A DNA stretch of 24,555 nt, taken from an uncultured Clostridia bacterium. GTDB lineage: Bacteria; Bacillota; Clostridia; UMGS1883. Under the pieces are notes generated by a model. The model made no database searches. It was not told the DNA's origin and saw nothing but the letters and a program-made list of their open reading frames with translations. The stretch's first letter is position 1. Every line of letters begins with the position of its first letter. A program made the translations under genes and the position numbers. Shown here in pieces: positions 14,600 through 23,159 of the stretch. The stretch spans positions 1 to 24,555 of the forward strand of contig CAKSFM010000025.1 of the NCBI GenBank assembly GCA_934454525.1, in the 5' to 3' direction.

Positions 14600-15439
14600 A
14601 TGAATAAAATACATGCAAAAGATATACGTTTCGGAATGAGAGGGCACGACCTCGGTTCGGATTTTGACGAAATGATTGAAAACGCAAAAAAGCACAATGT
14701 GCATACGCTTCAGTTTGCACTTGCAAAAACGGTTAATGATGTTGATTTTGACAGCGTTGGCTATGACAAAGCGCTGTCGGGCAAAATTTCAGCCGCGCTT
14801 GCAGAAAATGGCCTTTCCGTTGCCGTGCTCGGCTGCTATATTAACCCGGTTGACAGAAATGAAACGGAGCTTGAAAAAAGCCTGCGCAGATTTGAAAATT
14901 TTATTTCTTATGCAAGCGATTTCAATGCCGGTGTTATCGGAACCGAACCGGGTTTTTACGAAAGCCTTGAAAAAACACATTCCGGTGAGAATTATTCGTT
15001 CTTTATCAAAAATATGCGCCGCCTTGTAAACGCCGCCGAGGAGAAAGGCGTTATCATCGGGTTGGAACCTGTATATCTTAACACAATTTACTCCCCTGAG
15101 GTCACGCGGAGAATGCTTGACGACATTAATTCGGACAATCTTGCGGTGATTTTCGATTTATCAAACATTCTCAATGCGGAAAATTATATGCGGCAGCACG
15201 AAATCATTGACAGTGCGTTTGCACTTTTCGGCAATAAAATCCGCGTTATTCATCTTAAGGATTTCACATTTGAAAACGGCGAAAAACGTTTTGCCGTTAC
15301 CGGAACGGGAATGTATGATATTGAATATCTGTTCTCAAAAATTGCCGCACTTCCGCATATGCCGCAAATAATTCTTGATGAGCTTCCGCTCGGATATCAT
15401 GATGAAGCAATCGCAAATCTTGAAAAAATCTTGGGTTAG
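14600..15439 (+). CDS. Sugar phosphate isomerase/epimerase-like TIM-barrel protein
   Basis: The 279-residue protein fits the xylose-isomerase-like TIM barrel (AP-endonuclease-2 fold) family. Likely metal ligands are visible as Glu in IIGLEPVYLN, Asp in VIFDLSNILN, His in RVIHLKDF and Glu in IILDELPLG. Members isomerise or epimerise sugars, inositol derivatives or hydroxypyruvate-like acids, so the substrate is uncertain. It is transcribed alone from a strong promoter, with GGAGG 7 nt before the ATG, and ends in a bidirectional terminator. Its stop overlaps the end of convergent yjdF by 4 nt. Confidence 0.9.
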   Translation: MNKIHAKDIRFGMRGHDLGSDFDEMIENAKKHNVHTLQFALAKTVNDVDFDSVGYDKALSGKISAALAENGLSVAVLGCYINPVDRNETELEKSLRRFENFISYASDFNAGVIGTEPGFYESLEKTHSGENYSFFIKNMRRLVNAAEEKGVIIGLEPVYLNTIYSPEVTRRMLDDINSDNLAVIFDLSNILNAENYMRQHEIIDSAFALFGNKIRVIHLKDFTFENGEKRFAVTGTGMYDIEYLFSKIAALPHMPQIILDELPLGYHDEAIANLEKILG

Positions 15440-15897
15440 GCATAACAGCCTAAGCAAAAACAGAAGCGCCAACGGGTTAATGCCCGCGGCGCTTCTGTTT
15501 TTTGTTTTGCTCTGTGAAGCTCAATACGGCGTTTGTTTTCCGCTTCTTTCATTTCCTTCGTGCGGATTTTTCGCTGTATTTTGTTCTGCTCATGCATAAG
15601 CTTCAGGACTTGCTGCGCCCTTGTGCCCATTCCGGCATTTTCGGTCGCTTTTTTTATCTGCCGCTGCACACGCTTGGGTTTTGCCCTTTTCTCTATTCTG
15701 CACGATGCCGCAACAGACGGACTGAACACCATTTTCCCTGAATTTGCAAGAAAAAATGCATAAACCTCGTAATCTTTCGGTTCCGAACCGAAAACAGTTT
15801 TGCTGACTTCATAGCCGCCGTCACACTCCCGTTCAAAAAGCGCAATCCAAAACGGATTCTCAAACATAACTGTCAGCCGGGTTTTCACAGTGTTCAT
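15436..15897 (-). CDS. yjdF: YjdF family protein
   Basis: The 153-residue protein matches the YjdF (DUF2992) family: TRLTVMFENPFWIALFER at the start, FGSEPKDYEVYAFFL, a central basic KRAKPKRVQRQIKK segment, MGTRAQQVLKLMHEQNK, and a Lys/Glu-rich helix. The family's function is not settled; its gene is linked to a riboswitch that senses azaaromatic compounds. ATG at 15897 has GGAGG 7 nt before it. The usual protein should end soon after the basic helix; here the last residues (about EAPRALTRWRFCFCLGCYA) are read through a terminator hairpin and look non-homologous, so the original stop may have been lost. Confidence 0.93.
   Translation of the reverse strand: MNTVKTRLTVMFENPFWIALFERECDGGYEVSKTVFGSEPKDYEVYAFFLANSGKMVFSPSVAASCRIEKRAKPKRVQRQIKKATENAGMGTRAQQVLKLMHEQNKIQRKIRTKEMKEAENKRRIELHRAKQKTEAPRALTRWRFCFCLGCYA
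15460..15503. terminator. Bidirectional terminator shared by convergent genes
   Basis: ACAGAAGCGCC (15460-15470) pairs with GGCGCTTCTGT (15488-15498), and inside CGGG pairs with CCCG around TTAATG. A T-run (15498-15503) follows on the plus strand, and TTTTTG follows on the minus strand. It lies 20 nt after the isomerase stop but inside the yjdF reading frame. Confidence 0.88.
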
Positions 15898-15904
15898 CTT
15901 CGTT

Positions 15905-16029
15905 CCTCCTTTGAAATCTGTTCGGCAGTCAACGGACAACCAAGGAGGCAGGTTACTGATGCGGATTGCTCCGCACTTCCGGACTACCGACCGGAATGTG
16001 TTTTTATCACTGCCGGCGCTCATTGCGCA
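15905..16029 (-). promoter_or_regulatory. Probable yjdF riboswitch
   Basis: The 5' leader of yjdF is highly structured. On the minus strand CACTG pairs with CAGTG around CGC-AATGA-GCG, TTCCGG pairs with CCGGAA, and TGCGGA pairs with TCCGCA around a GCAA tetraloop. CGGCAGT can also pair with the later ACTGCCG, closing the whole. CCTCCTT (15942-15948) can pair with the yjdF ribosome binding site AAGGAGG (15905-15911), which suggests translational control. The yjdF motif RNA is known to lie before yjdF genes; I did not match its consensus base by base. Confidence 0.75.
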
Positions 16030-16035
16030 GTGTTT

Positions 16036-16064
16036 ATTTTACAACAGCTTTCAATATTTGTCAA
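16036..16064 (-). promoter_or_regulatory. Promoter of the yjdF leader
   Basis: TTGACA at 16059-16064 and TAAAAT at 16036-16041 on the minus strand are 17 bp apart. The -35 lies inside one arm of a 19-bp inverted repeat. Confidence 0.75.
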
Positions 16065-16091
16065 TAACCTGCATTGACAAATATTGAAAGC
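16047..16091. repeat. Perfect 19-bp inverted repeat over the yjdF promoter
   Basis: GCTTTCAATATTTGTCAAT (16047-16065) and its exact complement (16073-16091) flank a 7-nt loop. Each arm holds a TTGACA, one per strand. It may be a terminator for the RraA-like gene ending at 16129 or an operator. It is A/T-rich and lacks a strong T-run after it. Confidence 0.8.
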
Positions 16092-16128
16092 ATCGGCGTA
16101 TCTGTTTACATAACATTTAATATTCTTC

Positions 16129-17037
16129 CTACAGAGCGCTTTGCGTGTCGTTCGGATCGCCGTTTATTGCAAGGCCATATTCATGCGACCAGTCCATTCC
16201 GCGGTACTGTGCCGCACGTTCATCTTTTTCAATGAAATCCATCAGCAAATCAAGCATTTCCTTTGTCCATGTGTTTTTATCAATCTGCGCCGTTGTGAAT
16301 TTATTGAACGTTATCATCTCAAAGCCGAACAAGTCCTTAACCTGCGTTTTCGCCGCTCCGCCGACAACCTCCTCAACCAGATGGCTCGGAATAAACAAAA
16401 CTCCGCCGCCCGCTCCGAAAACAACATCTCCCGGCAGACAAACTGCATTTCCTATCCGGGTTGCCGTATTGTATCCCGTCATGATAAAATCACGAATCGG
16501 CGTGGGATCGATTCCGCGATAATAAACCTGCGTATTTTCAACCTTTTTCATCTGCTCCGTGTCGCGGATTCCGCCCCAGATAACAGCGCCGCCGTTTTCA
16601 TTTTTCGTCTTATTTTTAAGTGCAGTTGTAAGATTGCCGCCGAGGAATGTTCCCTTATAAATCTTATCGTACATATCGATTACGGGAACATCGCCCTCTT
16701 TAAGATTGTCTATAACCCATTGATTATATGTTCCCGTTCTGTTTTCGTTCTTTCCGATTCCCTTAACCACTTCATCGAGGTCAGGGCGGTAAGGGCAGTA
16801 TGTTGCAGTAACTGCTCTGCCGATGAGCTTTCTTCCGTCATCATGAAGCGTATGAAACCGCCCCTCAAACTGGCTTTCATAGCCTTTTACAAAAATCGGC
16901 TTCCAGACTTCCTCAAGCGTGAGCGTTTTAAGCGCTTTCAAATATTTTTCGTCAACCTTTGGTCTGCCGTCATCAAACCTTTCACCCGTCCACTGCGGTG
17001 TGAGCGCGATTATTTCTTCCCTGTCGTTAAAGTGCAT
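16129..17037 (-). CDS. RraA-like family protein, possible oxo-acid aldolase
   Basis: The 302-residue protein has the core of the RraA/HMG-aldolase-like fold: DMYDKIYKGTFLGGNL, GGAVIWGGIRDTEQM with the conserved Arg-Asp, and the C-terminal CLPGDVVFGAGGGVLFIPSHLVEEVV. It is longer than RraA itself (about 160), with an N-terminal region of about 95 residues and a C-terminal helical tail. Members include 4-hydroxy-4-methyl-2-oxoglutarate aldolases and oxaloacetate decarboxylases. As the last gene of a sugar-acid operon it may cleave a keto-deoxy acid, which is inference. GGAG lies 8 nt before the ATG, and it starts 39 nt after the SDR gene. Confidence 0.88.
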   Translation of the reverse strand: MHFNDREEIIALTPQWTGERFDDGRPKVDEKYLKALKTLTLEEVWKPIFVKGYESQFEGRFHTLHDDGRKLIGRAVTATYCPYRPDLDEVVKGIGKNENRTGTYNQWVIDNLKEGDVPVIDMYDKIYKGTFLGGNLTTALKNKTKNENGGAVIWGGIRDTEQMKKVENTQVYYRGIDPTPIRDFIMTGYNTATRIGNAVCLPGDVVFGAGGGVLFIPSHLVEEVVGGAAKTQVKDLFGFEMITFNKFTTAQIDKNTWTKEMLDLLMDFIEKDERAAQYRGMDWSHEYGLAINGDPNDTQSAL

Positions 17038-17076
17038 ATTTTTTACTCCTATCCGAATTTCTCAGAACTTTCAAAA

Positions 17077-17805
17077 TCATAAATGCATACCGCCGTCCAC
17101 AATAATTTCCGAACCTGTAATATATCTTCCCTCGTCGCTGCACAGAAGAAGCACCGCCGGAGCAACATCGCCCGGTTTTCCGACATATCCCGCCGGGATA
17201 CTCCCGACAACCTTTTTGTTAAATTCCGCATCGGAAAGCGCTTTTTCATTGCGCGGTGTGTCAATTGCACCCGGTGCAACATTGTTGATTGTCACCCCGA
17301 ACGGCGCAAGCATGGGTGCAATATTCTCGCACAGCTTTTTCTGTGCCGCTTTTGTGACTCCGTAAAGCGACAATTCCGGGTGATTGTTATACTGGTTCAC
17401 ACTTCCTATCGTAACAATTCTGCCCCACTTTTGTTTTTGCATATAAGGTGCATACAAGCGAATCAGATAATAGCTGCTTTTGACATTGCAGTTCATCTGA
17501 ATATCATATTCATCTTCGGTAAATTCATCCCATTTGCGCTTATACTGAATTGAGGCGTTAAGAACAAGAATATCAACACCGCCCGTTTTTTCAAACAAAG
17601 CCTCACGCTCTTCTTTTTTTGTGAGATCGGCACGGACAGGCACACTGTTCGGTATTTTTTTGCTTGCCGCCCCGCACTTTTCCCCGCTTGACGCACCGTT
17701 CACAAAAACTTTTGCACCGCGCTCTGCCAAAAGCCGCGCAATCTCAAACCCGATTCCCTGTGTTGCGCCGGTAACAAGCGCAGTTTTTCCGCTTAAATCA
17801 AACAT
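17077..17805 (-). CDS. Short-chain dehydrogenase/reductase
   Basis: The 242-residue protein is a classical SDR with the NAD(P)-binding TGATQGIG near the N terminus and the catalytic Tyr-x3-Lys in SLYGVTKAAQKK, with Ser in TIGSVNQYNN. The usual NNAG motif is LNAS here. The C-terminal PGAIDTPRN and EIIVDGGMHL are typical. In context it could act like KduD, reducing a diketo-deoxy sugar acid, or as a sugar-acid dehydrogenase; the sequence alone does not decide. The start overlaps the end of the metallo-hydrolase gene by 13 nt, with GAGGTG 8 nt before the ATG, indicating coupled translation. Confidence 0.92.
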   Translation of the reverse strand: MFDLSGKTALVTGATQGIGFEIARLLAERGAKVFVNGASSGEKCGAASKKIPNSVPVRADLTKKEEREALFEKTGGVDILVLNASIQYKRKWDEFTEDEYDIQMNCNVKSSYYLIRLYAPYMQKQKWGRIVTIGSVNQYNNHPELSLYGVTKAAQKKLCENIAPMLAPFGVTINNVAPGAIDTPRNEKALSDAEFNKKVVGSIPAGYVGKPGDVAPAVLLLCSDEGRYITGSEIIVDGGMHL

Positions 17806-18470
17806 CCGTCTTTCACCTCATATTCTCTGTTAAATTCCATAATAAAACCGTTTTGCACCTTATCGGCAAACTTATGCGGATTTTCCGAATTGCTTTCAAA
17901 CATATCGTAATGATTCGGCACTGCAATTTTCGGATTTATAATATCCGCAAGCTTCACCGCTTCACCGACATTCATATTTCCGAGTTTCCCGTTGATGCAG
18001 ATAAACATATAATCGCATTTTACATCTTCCAGCTTTTTATTATAGTATGTGTCACCCGAAAAGTAAAGCACCTCTCCGCCGTATTCTATTTTCACACCGA
18101 CTGCCGGAACGGTGTGGTTGGCAAAGACAGCCGATATTTTGAAATCACCGATATTATATGCCATCCCCTCATCAAACGGCATATATTTTGTCACGCCGAG
18201 CTGTGCAAGAGTATCTTTGCAGTCAGTCGGTGCGTAAAACGCAATATCTTTATCCATAAGCGGAATCGCGTCAATATCAACATGGTCAACATGATTATGT
18301 GTGCATATAACCGCATCGGCTTTTAAATCCTGCGGTTTTATCGGTACATCTTTTAATCTCGGGCGGTTTGCAATGCGGTTTACGCAATCCGAAAGATAAG
18401 GATCAATGCAGATGACGGTTTGTTCATCGGACAGAATGTATCCGCTCTGTCCGAGCCATTTTATTTTCAT
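17793..18470 (-). CDS. UlaG-like metallo-beta-lactamase-fold hydrolase
   Basis: The 225-residue protein has the MBL-fold metal motif THNHVDHVD, the later His of FANHTVP, GDTYY as the bridging Asp region, and a final His in VPNHYDMF. This compact type includes UlaG, the L-ascorbate-6-phosphate lactonase, and many uncharacterised hydrolases. In this operon a sugar-lactone hydrolase is the most natural guess. The ATG at 18470 overlaps the stop of the dehydratase gene (TGATG); the frame also opens at a GTG three codons earlier, but GGGAG spacing favours the ATG. Confidence 0.9.
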   Translation of the reverse strand: MKIKWLGQSGYILSDEQTVICIDPYLSDCVNRIANRPRLKDVPIKPQDLKADAVICTHNHVDHVDIDAIPLMDKDIAFYAPTDCKDTLAQLGVTKYMPFDEGMAYNIGDFKISAVFANHTVPAVGVKIEYGGEVLYFSGDTYYNKKLEDVKCDYMFICINGKLGNMNVGEAVKLADIINPKIAVPNHYDMFESNSENPHKFADKVQNGFIMEFNREYEVKDGCLI

Positions 18471-19816
18471 CAGCTCCACTCCCTGTCATTCGCCCATTCT
18501 TTATCCCACATAGAGGTATCGCCCCACGCTTCGGGATATTTTTCGTGCATATGCTCTTTTATCAGTTCTTCGTTAAGACTTTCGATTCCGAGTCCCGGCT
18601 TATTCGGAACATTTACAAATCCGTCCTTGAAAAGAGGATTGTCAATGCCGATTGCAAGGTCATTCCACCACGGAATATCAACCGAATGAAATTCAACCGC
18701 CAGAATATTCTGAACAGCCGCAGCCGCATGAATTGCCGCCATGCAGGCAATCGGACTTTCAGCCATATGTATTGCCATTGCAACGCCGTATTTTTCGCAC
18801 ATATTGCCGAGCTTTTTCATTTCCATAGCTCCGCCGACAGTAAGTATGTCAGGGTGAACAACCGACACACCGCCGTTTTCCATAAGCGGACGGAAATTCT
18901 CCGCAAGATAAATATCTTCGCCTGTGCAAATCGGCACACGAACCGCATTTGAAATCTTTTCAAAGTGTTTGGTGTAGTGCCACGGCGCAATATCTTCAAT
19001 CCACGCAATGTTATATTTTTCAAGGCGTTTTGCAAACATTATGCAGTCCTCAATGCAAACATGACCGAAATGGTCAATTGCAAGCGGCACTTCATATCCG
19101 ATTACGTCACGCACCTGTTTTACGTAATCCTCAAGATAATCCATGCCTTTCTGCGTCATATGTATGCCTGTTGCATGGTGCGGAATTGTAAAGGTTTCGT
19201 AATTCTTGCCGAGCATCATGTCCATATCAACCGAGCCTTTCTGGTGGTTGATAGCTTTCATGGAATACTTTTTAATGTCCTCCAAAAATCCGAGCGGCGC
19301 ATTAAGACAACCCGGTTCGTCAAGCAGAAGCTCTATGCCCAAATCCATTTTAAGGAATGTAAAGCCTTGTTCCATACGCTTTTTAAGAGCGTGTCCCATA
19401 TCCGTTCCCGTGTGTTTTCCGTCAACATCGGTATCACAATACATACGCACCTTGTCACGGAATTTGCCTCCGAGCATTTGCCAAAGCGGCACACCCCATG
19501 CTTTGCCCGCCAAATCCCACAGAGCAATTTCAATTCCCGAAACTCCGCCGCCCCGGCGTGAATGCCCTCCGAACTGTTTTATTCTGCGAAACAGTTTATC
19601 AACATTACACGGATTTTCCCCTATAAGTCTTGATTTAAGTATAAGAGCATATGTTGCACTTGACGCGTCACGCACTTCACCATAGCCGACAATTCCCTGA
19701 TTTGTGTAAATTTTAATCAGCGGACAATGCTTTGGCGCACCGTTGATATTTGCAACACGGATGTCCGTTATTTTCAGCTCTGACGGTTCAGAGCACCTGT
19801 CTGCATTGATTTTCAT
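18470..19816 (-). CDS. Mandelate racemase/enolase superfamily sugar-acid dehydratase
   Basis: The 448-residue protein belongs to the mandelate racemase/muconate-lactonising branch. Metal-binding and catalytic regions are visible as LAIDHFGH (Asp), WIEDIAPW (Glu), CTGEDIYLAENF (Glu), VHPDILTVGG and AIHMAESPI (candidate catalytic His). The N-terminal capping domain includes VGYGEVRDASSATYA and GGVSGIEIALWDLAGKAWG. It is longer than galactonate dehydratase (about 380), with an insertion of some 45 residues after LKMDLG. Such enzymes dehydrate aldonic or uronic acids to 2-keto-3-deoxy acids. The ATG at 19816 has AAGGAGG 7 nt before it; the open frame upstream is leader. It is the first gene of the operon and divergent from the AraC gene. 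Confidence 0.93.
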   Translation of the reverse strand: MKINADRCSEPSELKITDIRVANINGAPKHCPLIKIYTNQGIVGYGEVRDASSATYALILKSRLIGENPCNVDKLFRRIKQFGGHSRRGGGVSGIEIALWDLAGKAWGVPLWQMLGGKFRDKVRMYCDTDVDGKHTGTDMGHALKKRMEQGFTFLKMDLGIELLLDEPGCLNAPLGFLEDIKKYSMKAINHQKGSVDMDMMLGKNYETFTIPHHATGIHMTQKGMDYLEDYVKQVRDVIGYEVPLAIDHFGHVCIEDCIMFAKRLEKYNIAWIEDIAPWHYTKHFEKISNAVRVPICTGEDIYLAENFRPLMENGGVSVVHPDILTVGGAMEMKKLGNMCEKYGVAMAIHMAESPIACMAAIHAAAAVQNILAVEFHSVDIPWWNDLAIGIDNPLFKDGFVNVPNKPGLGIESLNEELIKEHMHEKYPEAWGDTSMWDKEWANDREWS

Positions 19817-19870
19817 CTCAAAACCTCCTTGACTATTTTTATAATTTATGTTACGCTTTATTACAGACAG

Positions 19871-19899
19871 ATTATAATGCTTAAGGCTGCGCAAAACAA
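19871..19899 (-). promoter_or_regulatory. Possible promoter of the dehydratase operon
   Basis: TATAAT (19871-19876) on the minus strand has TTGTTT (19894-19899) at 17 bp. The weak -35 would suit an activator such as the adjacent AraC protein. GCGC pairs flanking AAAACAA (about 19889-19903) lie over the -35. Confidence 0.45.
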
Positions 19900-19952
19900 G
19901 CGCTATATTATAAATTTTATCCACTATTTTATGATTCTGCGGAGGGCAAAAA

Positions 19953-20828
19953 ATGAGGTTAAATGAAAAAACACTGACCGATTCAAGCGGAAAACCGATT
20001 ATAAAGATTTTTAATTCGAGTGTGGGAACGGGCAAGCGGAACTACCGCGAGCATCATCACACTGAATGTGAACTTTCCCTTTTTATAAACGGAAGCGGGA
20101 TTTACACAACCGCTCTCGGTGAAATTTGTTTTAACCGCGGAGATATGTTTCTGTTTTCTGCCGACGAAAAGCACTGCATAACCTGCATCACGGAACCGGT
20201 CATGCTTCTTAATATTCATTTTGAACCGCGCCTTATCTGGGGAAACAATGACGCTGCGGAGCTGCTGCATTTTATCTTTCACAGCCGCGGTAAAAACAAG
20301 CTTAATGCGCAGGATACCGTGCTGCGGACAATTATTGATAACATCAGGCGCGAAGCTGACGAAAAACGCTTCGGCTATGCAATCGAAATAAGAGGACTGA
20401 TTTTCTCGGCGCTCATTCATATAATAAGAACATATTACGGAGAGTCGGCGTCATTGCCGTCATTTATACATAACGGCGCCGCCGAAAAATTAACCGAAGT
20501 TATATCATATATTGATAATAATCTTGATCATGAATTCACCCTGCGCGAACTTTCGGGCATTGCCTGTATGACGCAAACCTATTTTTCAAGCATGTTTAAA
20601 AAATATAACGGAATTTCTCCGTGGAATTATATAACCATCAAGCGCGTTGAAAAGGCAATATACCTGCTTAAAACAACCAACATGAAAAAGCTTGAAATTG
20701 CCGCAAGCTGCGGATTTTCAAGCTCATCAAATTTCTATAAGGCGTTCAGGCTTGTTACCGGCAAGCGACCGGGAGATTTTCAGTCGCAGACTATTCAATG
20801 CGCGGCTGCCGCGCGGTTTTCAGTATAA
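19953..20828 (+). CDS. AraC-family transcriptional regulator
   Basis: The 291-residue protein has an N-terminal cupin sugar-sensing domain (REHHHTECELSLFINGSG, FNRGDMFLFSADEKHCI) and a C-terminal AraC double helix-turn-helix (about 188-285; FTLRELSGIACMTQTYFSSMFK and KLEIAASCGFSSSSNFYKAFR, then GKRPGDF). Such proteins usually activate nearby carbohydrate genes upon binding a sugar. It is divergent from the dehydratase operon by 136 nt and convergent with the GH94 gene, so it likely controls both. GGAGGG lies 6 nt before the ATG. GCGCGG pairs with CCGCGC (20800-20814) at its 3' end, a possible weak terminator overlapping the last codons. Confidence 0.94.
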   Translation: MRLNEKTLTDSSGKPIIKIFNSSVGTGKRNYREHHHTECELSLFINGSGIYTTALGEICFNRGDMFLFSADEKHCITCITEPVMLLNIHFEPRLIWGNNDAAELLHFIFHSRGKNKLNAQDTVLRTIIDNIRREADEKRFGYAIEIRGLIFSALIHIIRTYYGESASLPSFIHNGAAEKLTEVISYIDNNLDHEFTLRELSGIACMTQTYFSSMFKKYNGISPWNYITIKRVEKAIYLLKTTNMKKLEIAASCGFSSSSNFYKAFRLVTGKRPGDFQSQTIQCAAAARFSV

Positions 20829-20850
20829 ATAATTTATTGAGCGCCCTCCG

Positions 20851-23100
20851 TTATATTTCTATCTCAATATTCATTTCCGTGCTGTCCGAAAACGGCACAA
20901 AGCTGCCGCTTGCAGCTCCGTTTACAGTTACGGCGCTCCGCCCTGTTCTTCTGATTTTAAAGATATACTCCGTGCCTTTCCTCTTAATTTTGCACTCCGC
21001 ATAATCCCATTCATCGGGGAACGATGGTTTTAGCTCAAACCCTCCGTATGCTTTCTTTATCCCCAGAAGTCCCTCCGTCACGCAGCGCATAAGCCAGCTC
21101 TGCGTTCCCGTCAGCCAGGGGCGGCCTGCCTTTCCGTAAACATCCGGATTCGTGCAATACGAGCTTGTAAGCGCATACGGCAGCGCTCCCGATTTTCCGG
21201 CAGGATTGGCGGCGCTGTCAGGCAGTATTTTCCGGATATCCTCAAGCGCCTCATTTCCTCTGCCGAGCATTGTATCCGCGTTGATTTTAAAGCCGGTCGC
21301 ATGGCAATATACCGCTCCGTTTTCGTATGTTCCCGGCACCTGAAAGCTGATTCTTCCGACCTCCGGGTTATATCTCTCATATGCCGGAAAGTTCACCATG
21401 CAGCCAAGCTCCGTTTCGGTATACTTATCAATCGCAGCCAAAAGATCAGGTATCCTCTCTTTTTCGGCAACGCCTGAAAGAATTGCCCACGACTGTGTGT
21501 TTACAAATATTTTTGACCCCTCAGATTCGCTTGAACCGATTTTCTTTCCTCCCGAATAACCTCTGATGTAATATCCTTTTTCATCCGGGCAGGTTCTGTT
21601 TATAATTCCCCGCATTTCGTTATAAGCGGTGCGGTATTTTTCTGCATCGCCGTTTTTTATATATTCGCACAGGCTTGACATTTCAAGAAGACACCATGCC
21701 AATCCCATGCTCGTAAACACGCTTTCCGCCTTATCATCCGCAAGGTTTAATGCGTCGTTCCAGTCGGCAAACTGCATAAGGCACAAGCCATGCTCTCCTT
21801 TGTCCGCTCCGAGTTTGTTTATGCCGCGCTCAAGATGCTGCATAACAGTTCTCTCTCCGCCATCGTAAAACCTTATTTTCTCATTCAGGAAATCCGTGTC
21901 GTCACTGTACTTCACATATTCGCACACTGCAAGTATAAGCCATACCGGTCCGTCCGAATAAAACGTTTCGTCCAGCGGCTTCCATGAACGGACCGTGTGT
22001 CCGTCGGAATACTGATAACGCATTACAAGCCTGATTGTGTTTTTCAGCAGTTCAGGATCGGTATGTATAAGACCCATGGCAAACTGGAGGTTATCTCTTG
22101 TGGCGTCCTTTTTCCGCAGGCAGTATTCCATCCCTTTTTTTATCCATATATTAACGAAATTATTAAGCGCTGCATCAGGTGTGGAAACGGAGATAACGGA
22201 ATGTCTTTCGGCGATATTCCTTACCGTTTCCTCAAAAAGCCGCTCTGTGCCGCCGTCTCTCTTTAAGACTGCCGCTGTTTTGCAGGCGTCATCAATGCTT
22301 TTTGAAATGCCGAGCATAAAGCTCACACTGATTTTTTCTTTCGGCTTTATCACTCTTACGCATTGAAGCGCTATGAACGGCTCTCCTGCCGCACATGGTC
22401 TGCTGTCCAGATTTTTTCCGCTGAGCAGTGCATAGGGATATGACAGTGACTGCGGTGCCGCAAGCACATATCTGTCATCCCCGGAAAAGTAATCAGCTTT
22501 TACGGACGCGGCGAGAAATGCGTCATACGGCTTATCCTTTGCGTTCGGATTCCCTCCCTTAAAATACACCCCGTTCAGCTTTCCGTCAAAATCCGTGGTA
22601 TATGTCTGAACCGGAACGGTTTCAAAGCGCGACGCACTGTAGCCGCTCATATCAAGCTTTGCTGCCGGAATAACCGAAATCCGCACAGCCGCTTCAGTAT
22701 TGTTTTCAATATCAACCGTCAGGATTTCGCACAATCCTTTCTCCGGCACAAAAATGCGCAGCGAAGCGGAAATTCCCGAATATTCGGATTTTACAATACT
22801 GTAACCGTCGCCATGCTCGCAGCTGAAACCCGACACCTTTGAATGCATCGGCTCTGCGCCTATTGACCAGACCTCTCCCGTGTTATCGTTTCTGAGATAG
22901 ATTGTCTTTCCGTTCTGAGGGGTTATCGTGCATATCTCGGAATCCTCAAACTGCACCGAAGCTATTCCGTTCCCCCACTGATTGATTTCCGTGCAGTAGC
23001 CGTCCTTATTGTACAGCACATTTGTATACGGAGTTTCCGTATACGCCTCTGTCACTGTGAAAGAACGCCCGTCCTCCGAAAAATATCCGTACTTTGCCAT
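20851..23100 (-). CDS. GH94-type glycoside phosphorylase
   Basis: The 749-residue protein fits glycoside hydrolase family 94 (cellobiose/chitobiose phosphorylase-like). The N-terminal sandwich domain begins YGYFSEDGRSFTVTEAYTETP, and the (alpha/alpha)6 barrel has ATRDNLQFAMG, RYQYSDGHTVRSW, FYSDGPVWLILAVCEYV and the acid motif FADWNDALN (445-452) with the expected catalytic Asp. These enzymes cleave a disaccharide with phosphate to a sugar-1-phosphate in the cytoplasm; no signal peptide is present. The exact sugar is unknown; a uronic-acid partner is suggested by GH88 next door. The ATG at 23100 has AAGGAG 7 nt before it; the frame extends to 23238 but that overlaps GH88. It starts 59 nt after GH88. 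Confidence 0.9.
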   Translation of the reverse strand: MAKYGYFSEDGRSFTVTEAYTETPYTNVLYNKDGYCTEINQWGNGIASVQFEDSEICTITPQNGKTIYLRNDNTGEVWSIGAEPMHSKVSGFSCEHGDGYSIVKSEYSGISASLRIFVPEKGLCEILTVDIENNTEAAVRISVIPAAKLDMSGYSASRFETVPVQTYTTDFDGKLNGVYFKGGNPNAKDKPYDAFLAASVKADYFSGDDRYVLAAPQSLSYPYALLSGKNLDSRPCAAGEPFIALQCVRVIKPKEKISVSFMLGISKSIDDACKTAAVLKRDGGTERLFEETVRNIAERHSVISVSTPDAALNNFVNIWIKKGMEYCLRKKDATRDNLQFAMGLIHTDPELLKNTIRLVMRYQYSDGHTVRSWKPLDETFYSDGPVWLILAVCEYVKYSDDTDFLNEKIRFYDGGERTVMQHLERGINKLGADKGEHGLCLMQFADWNDALNLADDKAESVFTSMGLAWCLLEMSSLCEYIKNGDAEKYRTAYNEMRGIINRTCPDEKGYYIRGYSGGKKIGSSESEGSKIFVNTQSWAILSGVAEKERIPDLLAAIDKYTETELGCMVNFPAYERYNPEVGRISFQVPGTYENGAVYCHATGFKINADTMLGRGNEALEDIRKILPDSAANPAGKSGALPYALTSSYCTNPDVYGKAGRPWLTGTQSWLMRCVTEGLLGIKKAYGGFELKPSFPDEWDYAECKIKRKGTEYIFKIRRTGRSAVTVNGAASGSFVPFSDSTEMNIEIEI

Positions 23101-23159
23101 ATGTTTGCTCCTTCCTGTTCGCTCCAGTCCGCTATGCCGAACAAACTGTTTTCCTCTAT

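Noticed and set aside
16141..17082. Plus-strand open frame of 313 codons
   Set aside because: It is antisense to the RraA-like gene, whose motifs and ribosome site are clear.
19817..20035. Extension of the dehydratase frame upstream
   Set aside because: AAGGAGG precedes ATG 19816, and the extension would run through the divergent promoter region into the AraC gene.
20800..20822. Terminator at the end of the AraC gene
   Set aside because: The stem is only 6 bp, lies inside the coding end and has a short T-run, so it is mentioned in the gene entry only.
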